Below, in pieces: positions 47,401 through 59,799 of a DNA stretch of 64,000 nt. The notes under the pieces were generated by a model. That model did not search any database. It was not told the DNA's origin and worked only from the letters and a program-made list of their open reading frames with translations. The stretch is from Paguma larvata (taxonomy: Eukaryota; Chordata; Mammalia; Carnivora; Viverridae). Each line of letters opens with the position of its first letter. Positions within the stretch are counted from its first letter, which is position 1. The stretch covers positions 42,328,215 through 42,392,214 of the forward strand of contig CM057835.1 of assembly GCA_030068075.1 (NCBI GenBank). Direction: 5' to 3'. The position numbers and the translations under genes were made by a program.

Positions 47401-47980
47401 GACCACAATATGATACTAACTCACTCCTACCAGAGTAGCTAAAATTAAACAAACCGAAAAAGATGCTATCCAGGGTTGGCACGAATGCAGGAAACCAGAA
47501 TTCTCATACACTGCATGTAAGAGTGAAAATTCACGCAATGACTTTAGAAAACCGTTTGGCGATATCTCCTAAACATATGCATACCTTACAATTTACCTAT
47601 TTCACTTCTAGATAATACCCAAGGGACATGTATACATTCATTCTCCAAAAAAGAAGAGCATAATAATACTCATAACTTGAAATAGCCCCAGATGCTCATG
47701 GGCAATAGAAGGCACAAGGAAGGAAACTGTGGAATGGTCACATGGAGGAATACTATACAATAATGAAAAATGCATGAAGTGAAATATGTAAAAGAGTGTG
47801 TATTTTTTATTCCATTTTTGTATAAATCAAAAATGGGAGAATTAACCCCTGGTGTTTTCTTTGCTGAGCCAGTTATCTTGCTGGATTCTGATTACACGAG
47901 TATGTTAACCATACAAAATTCATTTATGGATGTGTGCACTTTTTATTATGTATATTATACATTCTAAAAAGTTCAAAAAA
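47401..47980 (+). mobile_element. Ancient L1, 3' end of ORF2 and 3' UTR
   Basis: 'acaatatgatactaactcac', 'ggaaaccagaattctcatac', 'tttggcgatatctcctaaac', 'aatgaaaaatgcatgaagtg' and 'tgtgcactttttattatgta' give the classical L1 3' order, ending near 'ttctaaaaagttc'. It completes the roughly 6-kb element that starts near 42,130. Confidence 0.85.
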
Positions 47981-48059
47981 TCAATCACAGCACATACATA
48001 AGCTAGTACTGCATGAAGAGTACATGAATAATTACAATGATTATGCTGTGTCCAATACT

Positions 48060-48250
48060 TTAGTGCAAGGCAATCCTAGAACTTTATCTACTTATGTAAC
48101 TTAATTACACAAAAGACAAAGGAGTTAAATTGTTACCCTAGTGTTCCCAATGAGGCAATTAATACTACAGAGTTTAAGAACCTTGTCTAAGAGGGCATTG
48201 TTAATGACAAGATCTGTAATTCAAAGCACATGACCTCCCTACTATGCGAT
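48060..48250 (-). mobile_element. MIR-like SINE, antisense
   Basis: 'cttatgtaacttaattacac', 'ttaagaaccttgtctaagag' and 'acaagatctgtaattcaaag' loosely fit antisense MIR. Confidence 0.5.
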
Positions 48251-48824
48251 TCTCCCCTCCTAAAAGTTATGAAATTTTAGAGATAATCCATGTGGCAATA
48301 ACTTAGAAAAACACTGTGTTGTCACAGGGTGGGTTCTCTGGAAGATCAAAACCTGTGAAGGAAGGGGAGGAAGCAGCGCTGGAAGAGGAAAAAGAACTCT
48401 GAAGCAAGCCCAATAAAGTCTCAGCCAACCAGGTAGGGACACGGTGTTTGTATCCCTCACCTGTCTATCCTTCACCGTCCCATCACTTTCCCTTGCTGAT
48501 AGATGTTAATAACTCTGAAGTCCCAGATGCAGGCTGCCCTGAGAAGGATGTGATGCTGGGGGGTTGCGGTGCAGGGAGTAACTCTGCAGCTAAAGTCCAT
48601 CCCAAAAGAGCAGACAGCCAGAGTCCACCTGGTGACCACTCTCTCCACATTGGCAGCAAGTCCTTCCGTGAAGGAGGAAGTGGGTAGTGCATTTCCAGGT
48701 CTACCAAAAGGGTTTCAGTGACATCGTTCTCTTTTCACCCTTACAATCTTGTAGGGTGACCATGTATGTGCTCAGTTCAAGGTTTCTGCCAGGAAACCTC
48801 TTCCCTCAGTGACTCGTCTTAACT
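48251..48824. other. Anonymous, moderately GC-rich sequence
   Basis: Open frames of 71-79 codons overlap on both strands. None has a recognisable domain. Confidence 0.4.
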
Positions 48825-49150
48825 TCTTCAAGTATTTCCTCAATTACCACCTTCTCAGTGACACCCAACCTGAACGCTATATGTGAAACTGCAACCAACT
48901 CCCATCCCTTGCTCCATATCCACTCTACCTTTTCCTATTTTCTCCATTCTTTGCATATGCCATCTCTTAGCGTATTACATCATTAACATATTTCTTACAT
49001 CATACTGCTTTTTATTGGCACCCCCTTATCCTAGAACATAAGGTCCACAAAGACAGGACTCGTTGTGTTGTTTACTGATCTGTGCCTAGAGTAGTACTCA
49101 ACACAGACTAGGTCTCAATAAATGTTTGTCAAATTAAATTGAATAAAAGT
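48825..49150 (+). mobile_element. L2 LINE 3' end
   Basis: 'cttctcagtgacacccaacc', 'cacaaagacaggactcgttg' and the terminal 'gtctcaataaatgtttgtca' are L2 3' end hallmarks. Confidence 0.8.
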
Positions 49151-49599
49151 GTATCCTTACCCCTGAACATGCACCACTAGTAAAATATGATTAAAATCAA
49201 TATCAAAAGAAAAGGAAATTATAGCTTACAGGGTGAGGAATGAGGAGGAGGATGCCTGCCTGTTAGAAAGAGGAAGTGAAGTGTTAAATAACTGTATCAT
49301 TAATTAGTGTTTCCTTCTCCGTTTTCCCTAAGAGAATCTTCACACTGCGTGTCACTCACTAGGAAAGTAGGAAGGGAATAAAGGACTGTTGTAGCATTCG
49401 GCATAATGTACAAGCTTCTAAAAATCTATTCCTGGACAATTTTTTTTTTTTTTAGTTTAAGATAGAGCAATTCCTATCTACCATCAAAGTAAGAGATAAT
49501 AAAAATATACAAAGATTTGCATTGGAGGAAAAGGTTAAAAATACAATTATCTATCTTAAGGAAATATAGCTAATGTGTTGAGTGAGTTTGTTATAGATC
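49151..49599. other. Anonymous AT-rich sequence
   Basis: T run at 49,440-49,454. Nothing else recognised. Confidence 0.45.
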
Positions 49600-49789
49600 A
49601 GTTATAGCGTTAAGTCCTTCTCCTAAATGATCTCATTTAATCTTCATATTTCTATGAACTAGGTACTAGCATTATCCCATTGTTATTTAATTTATATTAT
49701 CTTGATATTATAATGTATATTTATTACTTTTATGGGTTAGAAAATCGAAGAGTAAAAAGATTAATCGAGGTCACAGAATTAGTCCATGG
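49600..49789 (-). mobile_element. MIR SINE, antisense
   Basis: 'aaatgatctcatttaatctt', 'tgaactaggtactagcatta' and 'tcgaggtcacagaattagtc' follow antisense MIR, with an AT-rich insertion of about 70 bp in the middle. Confidence 0.65.
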
Positions 49790-49958
49790 GTTCAGGTCAG
49801 GTCATGATCTCAGGGTTCGTAAGTTCAAGCCTCACATCTGGCCCTGCACTGACAGTGCGGAGCCTTCTTGGAATTCTCTCACTCCCTCTCTCTGCCACTT
49901 CCCTGTTTGTAATCCCTCTCTCTTTCAAAATAAAGAAGTAAACTTAAAAAAAATGAAA
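49790..49958 (+). mobile_element. 5'-truncated carnivoran SINE
   Basis: Starts at 'ttcaggtcaggtcatgatct', lacking the tRNA-like A box. 'ggttcgtaagttcaagcc', 'ctgcactgacagtgcggagc' and an A-rich tail are intact. Confidence 0.88.
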
Positions 49959-50679
49959 GTCATATACATATACATATGCATGTACATATACATAAGTTAA
50001 ATGTTTCATTTGATCTTGACCTTAACTCATCATGGCATAAACTCCTTCCAAACTCCTCCCAGACCTTCCTCAAAGGTGCAACTAACTAGAAGATTGACAT
50101 CCAGCTTCCTAATTACTGTGGATTTCATTTGCATATATAGTTTCCCATTACATACCATTATAGTTATGGATTATGTTGCTCTGAATGGAGAATTACCAGT
50201 GCAGGATTGTCTCAAGTGTAACTCAGCTTAGTGAGATTCCCTACCATGATGTAGACTTTCCTCGTTCTTGATGTCAAAAGAATACCATTAGAGAGTTCTA
50301 GCATTTTCTTACCTCTTTCTCTTCCTATGAAATCTAACTTTTTTCCTTCAAGGTCTAGCTAAAAATTCTCTTATTTAATATTAACAATTGAATCTTCTTT
50401 CCCTCTATTCCTCCTCTAAATAAGACTCCCTATGCTGTCTTTCACAGGCATCCAATTAGCCTGTACTCAGTCTCAGTGTCACAACCACTGTAACACAGGC
50501 TGAGAAACGTCATCATTGAGTGGGCATCCGTGGACTCAGCCATCACTCAGGGTCGTCTCTCCTAAAAGCAGAATGAGGTGTGCACATTGTTCTCTGACAT
50601 GAAACAGAAAGGAGAGAACAAGTTCTGGAGTCAACCCTGTCTCTGTCACCCTTGCATTTACCTTTTAGAAAATGTTTGT
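49959..50679. other. Anonymous sequence
   Basis: A short tatg/taca patch follows the SINE tail. Otherwise nothing recognised. Confidence 0.45.
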
Positions 50680-50802
50680 TTAGGGGCACCTGAATGGCAT
50701 AGTTGGTTAAGTGTCCAACTCTTGATTTCAGCTCAGGTCATGATACCACAGTTCATGAGATCGAGCTCCGCATCAGGCTCTGTGCTACACATTTTTTAGA
50801 AA
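50680..50802 (+). mobile_element. Head-only carnivoran SINE with target duplication
   Basis: The tRNA-like half is present ('ggggcacctgaatggcatag', 'gctcaggtcatgataccac', 'gagatcgagctccgcatcag'). The CT-rich body and A tail are absent: after 'ggctctgtgcta' comes 'cacattttttagaaa'. Duplication agaaaatgtttgt at 50667-50679 and 50803-50815 shows that this short form was itself inserted or later lost its 3' half between intact flanks. Confidence 0.9.
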
Positions 50803-50815
50803 AGAAAATGTTTGT

Positions 50816-51440
50816 ATGAAAAGACGAGTATTCCTTCGGCCCCTTACCTTCTCCACCACCATCAACTGAGAATTCTCTTGCGGAGCAGTAGATGGTCTAG
50901 TTTATTTTGCTTAATTTTATTTTTCCTAATGCTATTGTGCTGACATGATTTGAATCATAGTTGGGGAGTGGGGTGAGAGGAAGGCTACAATAAGCTTGAC
51001 TGGAGAAGCCAAGGAATTTGGAGGGCAAGGGGAGAAAGAGAAAAGAGAATGGAGTAGTTATCCCAGGTAGAGGAAAGCTGGAGAAAAGAGAAATGGTTAA
51101 AGGGTTGTTTGTGTTGTTTTGTTTGTTTTAGAAATTGCACCGCACAGGCTGCTGTATGATTGTTTTCTTCATCTTCCCCTGAAAACAAAAGTAAAATATC
51201 AATAGCCCTTTTTAGATTTGTAAATACTCTTCTGTGTTTAGGGAGAATTTTAGAAAGTGTGAAATTGATTTTAGGGAAGGTGTAGAGCAAGAGGAGTTAA
51301 GTCACACTAGCTACGTAGGAATAATATGCAAACATGTTTAAGTAAAAAAAAAAATCTCCTGTATCAGCCTTTTGAGGGTTTTTATACTTTTTTTCTTAAA
51401 TTATAATTAACCAAAGAACAGGTACTATTCTGTTTTACGT
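50816..51440. other. Anonymous sequence
   Basis: Nothing recognised. The 101-codon minus-strand frame at 50,985-51,290 has no known motif. Confidence 0.4.
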
Positions 51441-51444
51441 ACAC

Positions 51445-51615
51445 TATTATAATATATTCATTATTTCAGCAACCCTAGAGGCTGGTTTTATTTTATCCTA
51501 TTTTATGGATGAGAAAACTAAGGCTTCAAGATAAAGTAAGAAGCCCAATGTTTCACAGCCAATAAATAGCAAAGCAAGAATTTTAACCTAGGAGCTGTCT
51601 AATCCCCGGAACCTT
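51445..51615 (-). mobile_element. MIR SINE, antisense
   Basis: 'cagcaaccctagaggctggt', 'ttatggatgagaaaactaag' and 'gtttcacagccaataaatag' match antisense MIR. Confidence 0.8.
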
Positions 51616-52767
51616 CTCTTCTTACACCTTCCACGTATACAAGTCATCAACCTAATTAACTGACACCATTTTGACAGCCTTTATTTCCGTTCACACTAAA
51701 TTAATGAAAACCTGATATAGATGTCTTTATATTGCTGATACTTTTCAGCAAAAATTCAGAAATGACTACAGTGTGCCAGAGACTGTGCTGAGGTCAGGGC
51801 AAAGGTAAAGAAGACATTGTCTAAGACCTTGAGAGGCTCACAGTTGAGCAGAAATAAACTGAATTATATTCTGCTATTTTGTAATTTGGTATAACAGCAT
51901 GTTATTTTTCAAAAAGTCCACTTGGAAATGTAGATAATGATAACAATAACTGGTCACAAAACACAAAGAAATGTGATATAGAAAATCATTGACAATTTTT
52001 ATCATTCTTCGATAGGTATACAAAACAAATACTATGTGGGGAACGAAACTGTGACTAGCAAAGTTAATTTTGTTTTACTACCTCTAAAAGATGATGGCTT
52101 TAACAAACACACATACTTGAGAGTTAGACATATTGCCTTCATCAATAATCTCCCAGAAACTATTCAGTCAGCGGCCAATTCGTCTAGGAACTAAAATATG
52201 TAGGTGATACATTATCTGGAATGCTAACTAGCCCTGACCAGTATGAACTCACATGTCACACAGACAAAAATTCAAAATGCCCCAAAGTCTCAGAGAAAGG
52301 ACAGGCAAGCACTACTTAGCTGGCTCTATTAGACTGTCCTTTTTGATTAGCTATGTCAAAGTGCCTAAGCCAGGTTTAATCATATGCTTCTCTCTAACTC
52401 TACTTCTCTTGGCTTTTGCAGCACTTCTCCTGGACATAACATCTCCTCTCAAATCACTTTGACAGAGTCACTTTCGTAATGTTTTCCAAATATATATCAC
52501 TGCAGATACCGGTAGTAGCTATTATCCTCACTAAAAAAAGAAAACCTTGTCTGTAGCACTGGCAATAATGGCCACAGTTGGAGACTCCTTGCAGCTTAGC
52601 AATGATCTTTGTTCTCAGTTCTGATTCGTCTTAAGGATTCCATTGGCATTGTTTGCTGAAAGTGAACTTTGAAAATAATACAAGTTCTATTCAAGACAGT
52701 GTCTTCCTCTCTTTAATCCAGTATTTCCTACTTTGGAATGTCGGTTTTTTTCCTCACCGGGCCAGTC
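51616..52767. other. Anonymous sequence
   Basis: 51,765-51,860 ('gtgccagagactgtgctgag', 'gagaggctcacagttgagc') looks like an old dispersed repeat. The rest is unassigned. Confidence 0.4.
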
Positions 52768-52958
52768 CAGTGGTTTTCAAATTATGTGTAGTGGAATTCC
52801 TTTTTTTTTCCCCTTCAAATACACTTTTTCAAAAGCACCCCACATACCATATATGAGAAGATGAACTGTTTTCTCAAGAAGTTGAGCTTTTTATTGTTTG
52901 TTGGGAGATTCTATCATTGACACCATTGGATTCTATAACAGCAGTTTGATAATCACTT
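52768..52958 (+). mobile_element. hAT/Charlie-like MITE, eroded
   Basis: Starts 'cagtggttttcaaattatgt' and ends 'gtttgataatcactt', imperfect inverted termini of the CAGTGGTTCTCAAA type. No 8-bp target duplication survives. Confidence 0.5.
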
Positions 52959-53039
52959 TCCTAGATGTTTCTTGTGTTATTTGTGAAAAGTATCACCTTA
53001 TATTTGTATATGTGGCAATTTGTGAATCTTTCACAACTT

Positions 53040-53220
53040 CATAAACTTGGAGATAGCTGGGGTCAATGGGACTGGACTCAAACTCTGAATCCACAGCATG
53101 CCTATTGTGTGACATTGAGAGGTTTACACAAACTCTGTGTCACAGGTTTTTTATCACTAATATGGAAAGAACAATCTTTGTGATATATGGCAGTTTTGAG
53201 GAGCAATGAGGCCAAGTTCA
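53040..53220 (+). mobile_element. MIR SINE, sense
   Basis: 'gggactggactcaaactctg', 'tgtgtgacattgagaggttt', 'tttttatcactaatatggaa' and 'gcagttttgaggagcaatga' follow MIR order. Confidence 0.65.
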
Positions 53221-53494
53221 GTAGATCTCTGACATTCAGCAAAGGTGTCTTGAAGGAATTTGTCTCCTCTACTTCATTGTATATATCACAATACACACTC
53301 AGGGACTGCTCATACCATAGAATGTCATAAAATGTAAGCTCCGCTAGTGTCTTCACTCATCTGTCCGTTCTCAGAAATTGGTTGAAAGCCACTGGCTATC
53401 TCTGAAGCACATTTCCATTGAAAGTTACAATTTTTGCCATCATTACCTCACTCAACAAGAAATGTTTCATACCTGGACTCTGTGTTTATGCAGC

Positions 53495-54075
53495 ATTATT
53501 CCCCCACCCCGAAAAAAGATATGGAAACAACCTAAGTTTCCATCAATAGATAAATAAATAAAGATGCGGATAAAAATGGATATAATGGAAAATTAATTCA
53601 GCTGTGAGAAAGAAGGAAATCTTACTATTTGCAACAATATAGATGAAACTTGACAGCATTAAGCTAAGTGAAATAAGTCAGAACAAGAAAGACAAATACT
53701 GTATGATATGTGGAATCTGAAAAATTCAATTCATAGAAACAGAGTAGAATGGTGGTTACCAGGGGATGAGATGGGGGCAGGTAGGTGTAGGAAATAGAGA
53801 AATGTTGGTCAAAGATACAAACTTCCAGTTAAGAGATGCATAAGTTCTGGGGATCTAATGCACAGCACTGTGATTATAGTAAACAATACACTTGTTGACA
53901 GGACAGTAGATCTTAATGTTCTCACAATGGTACTTATGTGACATGATGGAGGTGTTGGCTCATGCTTCGCAGGTAATCATATTGCATTATATAAGTGTAT
54001 TAAATCAATGTGTTGTATACCTTAAATTTACACAATGTTATATGTCAGTTATATCTAAATGAAACTGAGAAAAAA
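53495..54075 (+). mobile_element. L1 3' end (L1MA/MB-like), 5'-truncated
   Basis: 'atatggaaacaacctaagtt', 'atttgcaacaatatagatga', 'aagctaagtgaaataagtca' and 'gtggttaccaggggatgaga', then 'tgtattaaatcaatgtgttg' and 'cagttatatctaaatgaaac' at the end. Clear order of the last part of ORF2 and the 3' UTR. Confidence 0.92.
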
Positions 54076-54624
54076 AGACCTAATGGGAAAGTTTAAAAAG
54101 AAATGTTTGCATTGTTTGAACCATTTAATGAAACCGTTTCAAAGTAATTTTTAATGCATATAAAGGAATTGATAAAATTTTATGTCACATATCTGTTCTC
54201 TCTAGTCTTTAAATATAACACAACTTCTGTATTATAACAGCATGTATCTTATTGTAGCTTCCATTTTTCTCTATGCTTTTATCATCTAACTATTGTGGCT
54301 TTCTTGTAATCATGGTACTTTGTAAGTATCCTAGAGCACTTTAGATATGTCTTTGATGCAGGTATTATGTCATACTTGCCATTTTTGAAGTCAAGTACAC
54401 ATTGGTTTAACAATTTTATAAGATAGCTGCCAAATCTTCATCTAATTTCAATTGAGTTCACACGTTAAAATGCTAAAAGGGCAACCTAATTTTCTAAAAG
54501 ACAAAATATAGACCAATACGCAATGGCTTTCTTTTGTTGTTGTTTTCTATATTGTTTTTATTGCAGAATATTTCTTGGGGAGTATTTCATACTAATGTTT
54601 TTAGAAATACAATATTCTTGTTTT
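54076..54624. other. Anonymous AT-rich sequence
   Basis: Nothing recognised. Confidence 0.45.
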
Positions 54625-54956
54625 GTTTTGTTTTTAATAAATTTATATTTAGAGCAGTTTTAGGCTCCCAGCAAAAATGACTGGAAAATAGAATTCCCAT
54701 ATAACCCCTGCATACCCTCATATTCCAAAACTTCCCCCATTATCAACACCCCTCACCTGAGTGGTACATTTGTTATAATCAATGAACCCATTTTGACAGG
54801 CAATTATCACTGATATCACTCAAGGTCAATAGTTTACATTAGGGGTCATTCTTCTGTTCTACATCCTATGGGTTTTGAAAAATGTATAATGACATGTATC
54901 CACAATTGTAGTATTATACATAATAGTTTCCCTCATTTAAAAATACTCTGCTTGGA

Positions 54957-55168
54957 GGAAGTCCTATGTGGCTCAGTCGGTAAAGCATCCAACTCTTGGT
55001 TTTGGGTAGTCATTATCTCACAGTTCCTGAGATCGAGCTCCATCTCAACACAGAGCCTGCTTAGGATTCTCTCTCTCCCATCCCCTCTGCCCCTCCCTGC
55101 TCATGCACACATGCTCTCTCTCACACTCTCTCTCTCTCAAAACAAATAAATAAACTTAAAAAAAAAGG
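54957..55168 (+). mobile_element. Carnivoran SINE inside the L1
   Basis: Head with lost start ('cctatgtggctcagtcggta'), 'gatcgagctccatctcaaca', CT-rich body, 'aaacaaataaataaactt' tail. A clean target duplication is not visible. Confidence 0.85.
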
Positions 55169-55383
55169 AGGGGAAGAGTTTCTGTTGCTACACATACTTG
55201 AGAGCATTTGATATTGTCAATGTTTTGGGTTTCTGTCATTCTTATGTGCGTAGCAGTATCTCATTGTTTTAATTTGCAATTCTGTAATGACAGTATGATG
55301 CTGGACATCTTTTCATATTATTATTTTTCTATTGTTATTTCATCTGTTTCATATTAGTTTTCATACTATACATATGTATATGT

Positions 55384-55390
<7 letters not shown>

Positions 55391-55428
<38 letters not shown>
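55391..55428 (+). repeat. (AT)n microsatellite
   Basis: An uninterrupted AT dinucleotide run of about 38 bases inside the L1 fossil. Long and pure, so likely length-polymorphic. Confidence 0.95.
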
Positions 55429-55431
<3 letters not shown>

Positions 55432-55855
55432 CTTTTATGAAGTGTCTGCTCAGGTCTTTGGTCCATTTTTTAATGTTGTTTTTTTCTATTGTTTAGTTGT
55501 TTTCTTATTGTTGAGTTTTTGTATATATTGGATAATAGTTCTTCATCAGATCTGTTTTTTAACAAACATTTTCACCTTGTCTGTGGGTTTTCTGCTAATA
55601 CTCTTTAATTGTCTTTCTCAGAGCAGATGTTTTTAATTTCAGTGAAGTCTAGCTTACCAATTATTTCTTTCATGCACCCTGCCTTTGGCGTTGCACCTAA
55701 AAAGTCATCACTAAACCTTCTATTGTCTAAATTTTCTCCTATGGTTTCCTCCAGGAATTTTGAATTTGCATTTTACATTTAGGTCTATGATCCATTTTGA
55801 GTTAAATTTTGTCAAACATGTAAGAACTGTACCTAGATGTAGTATTATTAATTTA

Positions 55856-55886
<31 letters not shown>
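55856..55886 (+). repeat. (ATT)n microsatellite
   Basis: Pure trinucleotide run of about ten units inside the L1 fossil. Confidence 0.95.
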
Positions 55887-55887
<1 letters not shown>

Positions 55888-56539
55888 TTTGCATATGGAT
55901 GTCTAATTATTCTAACACCATTTGTTGAAAGACAATAATTCTAACATTGTACTGCCTTGTCCCTTTATCAAAGATCAGCTGGATATTCTTACATAGGTCT
56001 ATCTCTGGGCTCTGTATTCTGTTCCACTGATCTATTCTTTTGCCAGTACCACAATGCCTTCACTATAATGTCTTTATAGTAAGTCTTGAAGTTGGGTAAC
56101 GTCAATCCTCCTAATTTGTTCTTCTTGTCCAATACTGAGTTGGCTATTCTGGATCTTTTGCCTCTCCATATAAACTTTGGAATCATTTTTGTCAACAAAT
56201 TAACTTGCTAAGATTTTGATTGAGATTACACTGAATCTGTGGATTAAGTTGGGAAGAACCAAGACCTTGACAACTTTTCAGTTTCCCTATCTATGAAAAG
56301 AAATATCTCTCCATTTATTTGGATTTTTTACTTCTTTCACCAGAATTTTGTGGTTTTCCTCATGTAGATCATATACATGTTTTATTGGATTTGGTTTTGT
56401 TTCTATAGACTAAAATAATCACAATATTTTAAATTTGCAAGCAACTAGATTTAAATCAAGAGGCCCATAAATCAAGACTATAGAATCCCCCAAAGAACCT
56501 ATGTATACCCCAATCATAATGAAGGTGTAAAAGATGAGG

Positions 56540-56700
56540 CACAGAATAAATACCAAAAAGATGAGTTTAAATTCTAACCATCTCTTTTATTAGCCACATG
56601 ACCTTGCTCTAACTACTTAACAAATCAGAGTCTCAATAACATGGGAATAGTATTGTACCTTCTATTTGGTGTACAACACTATACATTTTTAAAGAAATGC
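56540..56700 (+). mobile_element. MIR SINE, sense
   Basis: 'gagtttaaattctaaccatc', 'ccacatgaccttgctctaac', 'cagagtctcaataacatggg' are MIR-like in sense order. Confidence 0.6.
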
Positions 56701-59700
56701 ATTTTATAAAAACAGGATTAAAACATGTGGTTTTGAATGAATGAATGTGGCCTAAGTTTAAATGGTCATATAGTCAAGTCTAAGAAGAAAGGAGTAGAGA
56801 ATAGAGAAACAACATAAAAGTACAGCTAAAGATTTAAATAAAAACTCCATATATCAATTCAAAGATTCTGGACAATAAGTGGTCAAAACCTAGACTACTA
56901 TCTGTTTAACGGTTTCATAGCTACTGCAAGAAAAATTGATTTTGAGCCAGAGAGTGAGATACAGTGCCCTAAACACTTTTTAATTGAAACTTAAACTATG
57001 CAGCAAATTGGTTATATTTGGGAACATTAGAACCCAGGCTCTATTATTAGTTCAATGAGTTTTTCTAATTTATTTACTATTTATTTATTTTGTTTACTAT
57101 TCAGCATATAGAAAATTACGTGGAACATATTATGCACTCAATGAATTTGATTGCATGAACACATAAATTAATGAATAAGATATCAAAGTCAAGATGCTTT
57201 TAGAAGCTAGGAATATTCATACATTATTTTGGATAAAATAAATCCAACATTTAGTACAGAACGAACAGGATGACACTTTATCAGACTGGGAATCTCCACA
57301 GGCTTTATCAATATACTGATTGATTGATAACCCATGATATATCTATTTATGTATCTATGAGTTATTATTTAGAAGTACAATGGTCTGAATGTGTCAGATA
57401 AAAGTGAAAAGCAACTAATAAGAATAATCTTATTCTTTTCCCCTTGTGCTTCTTTCAGGCCCTAATGCATTACCTGCCTTTGGCTTTTGTTTCCTTCTAT
57501 TATAAATAAAACGATTTCCTTGGCTGCAAGCTAACATCTGATTACTTCTTACCTTTGAAGAGCAAAGATAGTATTGACTCCAACCTAGGATAATGACTTT
57601 CCTTGTGTTTTTTTTTCCTTTAATTTTCTTTATTAAGTTAAAAAAAGGGGCCACAATTTTAGAATTAAAAAAAAGCAGCAAGATATAAAATACAAAAGAT
57701 ATGGCAAATCCTTCATAGAACAGCAAGCTGAATAGTGATATTTCTTAGAAATAATGTGACAGAAAATCAGAGTTTTGTTAAAGATAGTAGACTAAAATGG
57801 GTTATTATTGGCACTTTAAAATTTCTCCCTGAACAATAAATCTAACGTTTTTAATAAAACTAACATCTTAAAATTATAAACACTCACTGAATGCTATATA
57901 ATAATTTGTTAAGTTTTTGCTATATGTCTGTTTTCATAGCCAATCCTATTTCTTTAAAGAGAGACAATATAATAGGTTTAAAGTATTCCTAGGGGCTAGA
58001 GGGAAAGGGAATATACAATATATTGAACACTATATGATCTTCTGTTATAGTACTACAAAGGAATGGTTTTCATTAAGGATTTCCCATAAGAAATTATCAA
58101 GTAACTGTAATATCTACCTGTAGGTACACATAGAACTGAAAACCCACACTCAGAACTAAAAACTTTGCATGCGGAGACCGGGCCAGGTGTTTGCACTGTG
58201 GGGTGGGCTTGGTAACAGCCGAGCCGACTTACAGTTGGATCAGTTTCCAATGATCATGTACTATTGTTCTACGACACTGGGTATTGTCAGCAGTCATGTC
58301 ATTAATTTCTGGAAAAAAAATAGTTCCTCCTGAGAGTTAAGTTTGGCTTTAAGAAAGATAACTTTTCAAGAAAGTTCATTTAGATTGAATAAGTCTAAAA
58401 AACATTCATTATCTCTTCTAAGCATCCAGTTACCTGCTCTTTTGCAACACATCCAGTCCATATTACCTCTCTTTTTCGGTCACTTTATGGAAAGATCAAT
58501 GTATCTCCTAGAATCTACTGTTAATCCTCCCACCCCAATTTGGGGGCATTGACTTATATTAGAACATGATCAATGCCAATATTCAAAATGAAGAAAAACA
58601 AAAATTGTGCAGAGAAAATGAAAACTGACTATGTCTCCCGGAAGTACCACAATAGCATGAGAATACTGGTATGGGAAGACATACCTACCAGGTGTTGCAA
58701 TCCCAATCCAGTGTATATATGATCCACCTATGTCTTGAGCTCTCATTGTTCAAAAATTGAGGCTATTGAGGACACCACCAGAACTTTCTTCAATTACTTA
58801 ACATAAGACTTCTTTTTACTCTCAGAAAAGGGAGCTGTATGTTGGCTCCAGTTATAATTACTCTATTCCCAACTCTATTTTGCTGGGCAGAAATTTTCAG
58901 ATTGTGATATGTGATTTAGTATGTCATACTTTTTTATTTTTATCAACGTTCTCTCTCACCCACACACCCACATATGCTTATTCGTTATTCTTTTGTTTTT
59001 TCTCACAATTTTCCTTGGCCTTTTGTTTCTTTTTGTTTGATTTTCGCTAAACTACTCCTAATTTTTACATGACAAATGTACACAGTTCATACAACTTTAA
59101 ACAAATAAAACACATTTCTTGGATTTACAGACACAAACACAGAAGAATTATGGCCAGATTCTGGGATCTAACTATTTCATCACTGATAATACTCTTTATC
59201 TCACAGCTCTGCCTTGATTTTGTTGTCTTAATTTAGAGACAGGTTTTCTCATTGCGCCGATCGCAGTAATTCCAAGTTTATAAATCCCTGGCAATTAAAG
59301 CTAGAGCATCTCTTTCTGATAGCTGCTGACTCTGCTCAGAGGTCATTAATTGTAGAATTTTTTTTTGCCATCTTGAGAGGCTAAAAGTTTTTTAAGCCAT
59401 CTGGTCTTGGTTCGTTTTTGTTTCACAATCCTTCCCTCGAATTGTGTCTCTCTTTTCACATTTTACTGTAAATAGCAAGAAGAGTCAGTACTTTTAACAC
59501 TTTGGATATCTCCTTATTTAAACGACCGAGTTCATTACTTATGTGTTTTCTTTCCACATGATCACAGGTGAAATTTTACTAAATTTTCTGCCACCATGTA
59601 ATGTGGATTTCCCCTTCCACAAGTTTCTAATAACACATTGCTCATTTCCTTTAAGCCTTCACTTGAAGTATCCTCAAAGTCCAAGTTTCTGCTAAGTGTT

Positions 59701-59799
59701 CAAGGAAACCTAGACTTTCTTTGGCACAGTCCTCAAAATTCTTCCAGTTTTCTTATTGGCTGCTACCAAAGCCATTTCCAGCAATATGAGTTCCATTCA
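56701..59799. other. Anonymous AT-rich sequence
   Basis: About 3 kb with no recognised gene or firm repeat. 57,090-57,180 may be an L2 3' end. 58,120-58,250 is a small GC-richer patch. Confidence 0.4.

Larger units (their letters stand above)
54625..56410 (-). mobile_element. Old L1 (L1MB-like) 3' part, antisense, internally deleted
   Basis: The plus strand reads antisense L1: 'gagcagttttaggctcccag', 'tggtacatttgttataatca', 'aatgtataatgacatgtatc'. After the SINE, 'ttctgttgctacacatactt', 'gttgagtttttgtatatatt', 'catttaggtctatgatccat', 'acaccatttgttgaaagaca', 'ctctccatataaactttgga' and 'ctccatttatttggattttt' follow. This covers the 3' UTR and the ORF2 C-terminus. The 69-codon minus-strand frame at 55,989-56,198 still reads 'MIPKFIWRGK' and 'GGLTLPNFKTYYK', L1 ORF2 C-terminal motifs. 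Confidence 0.93.
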
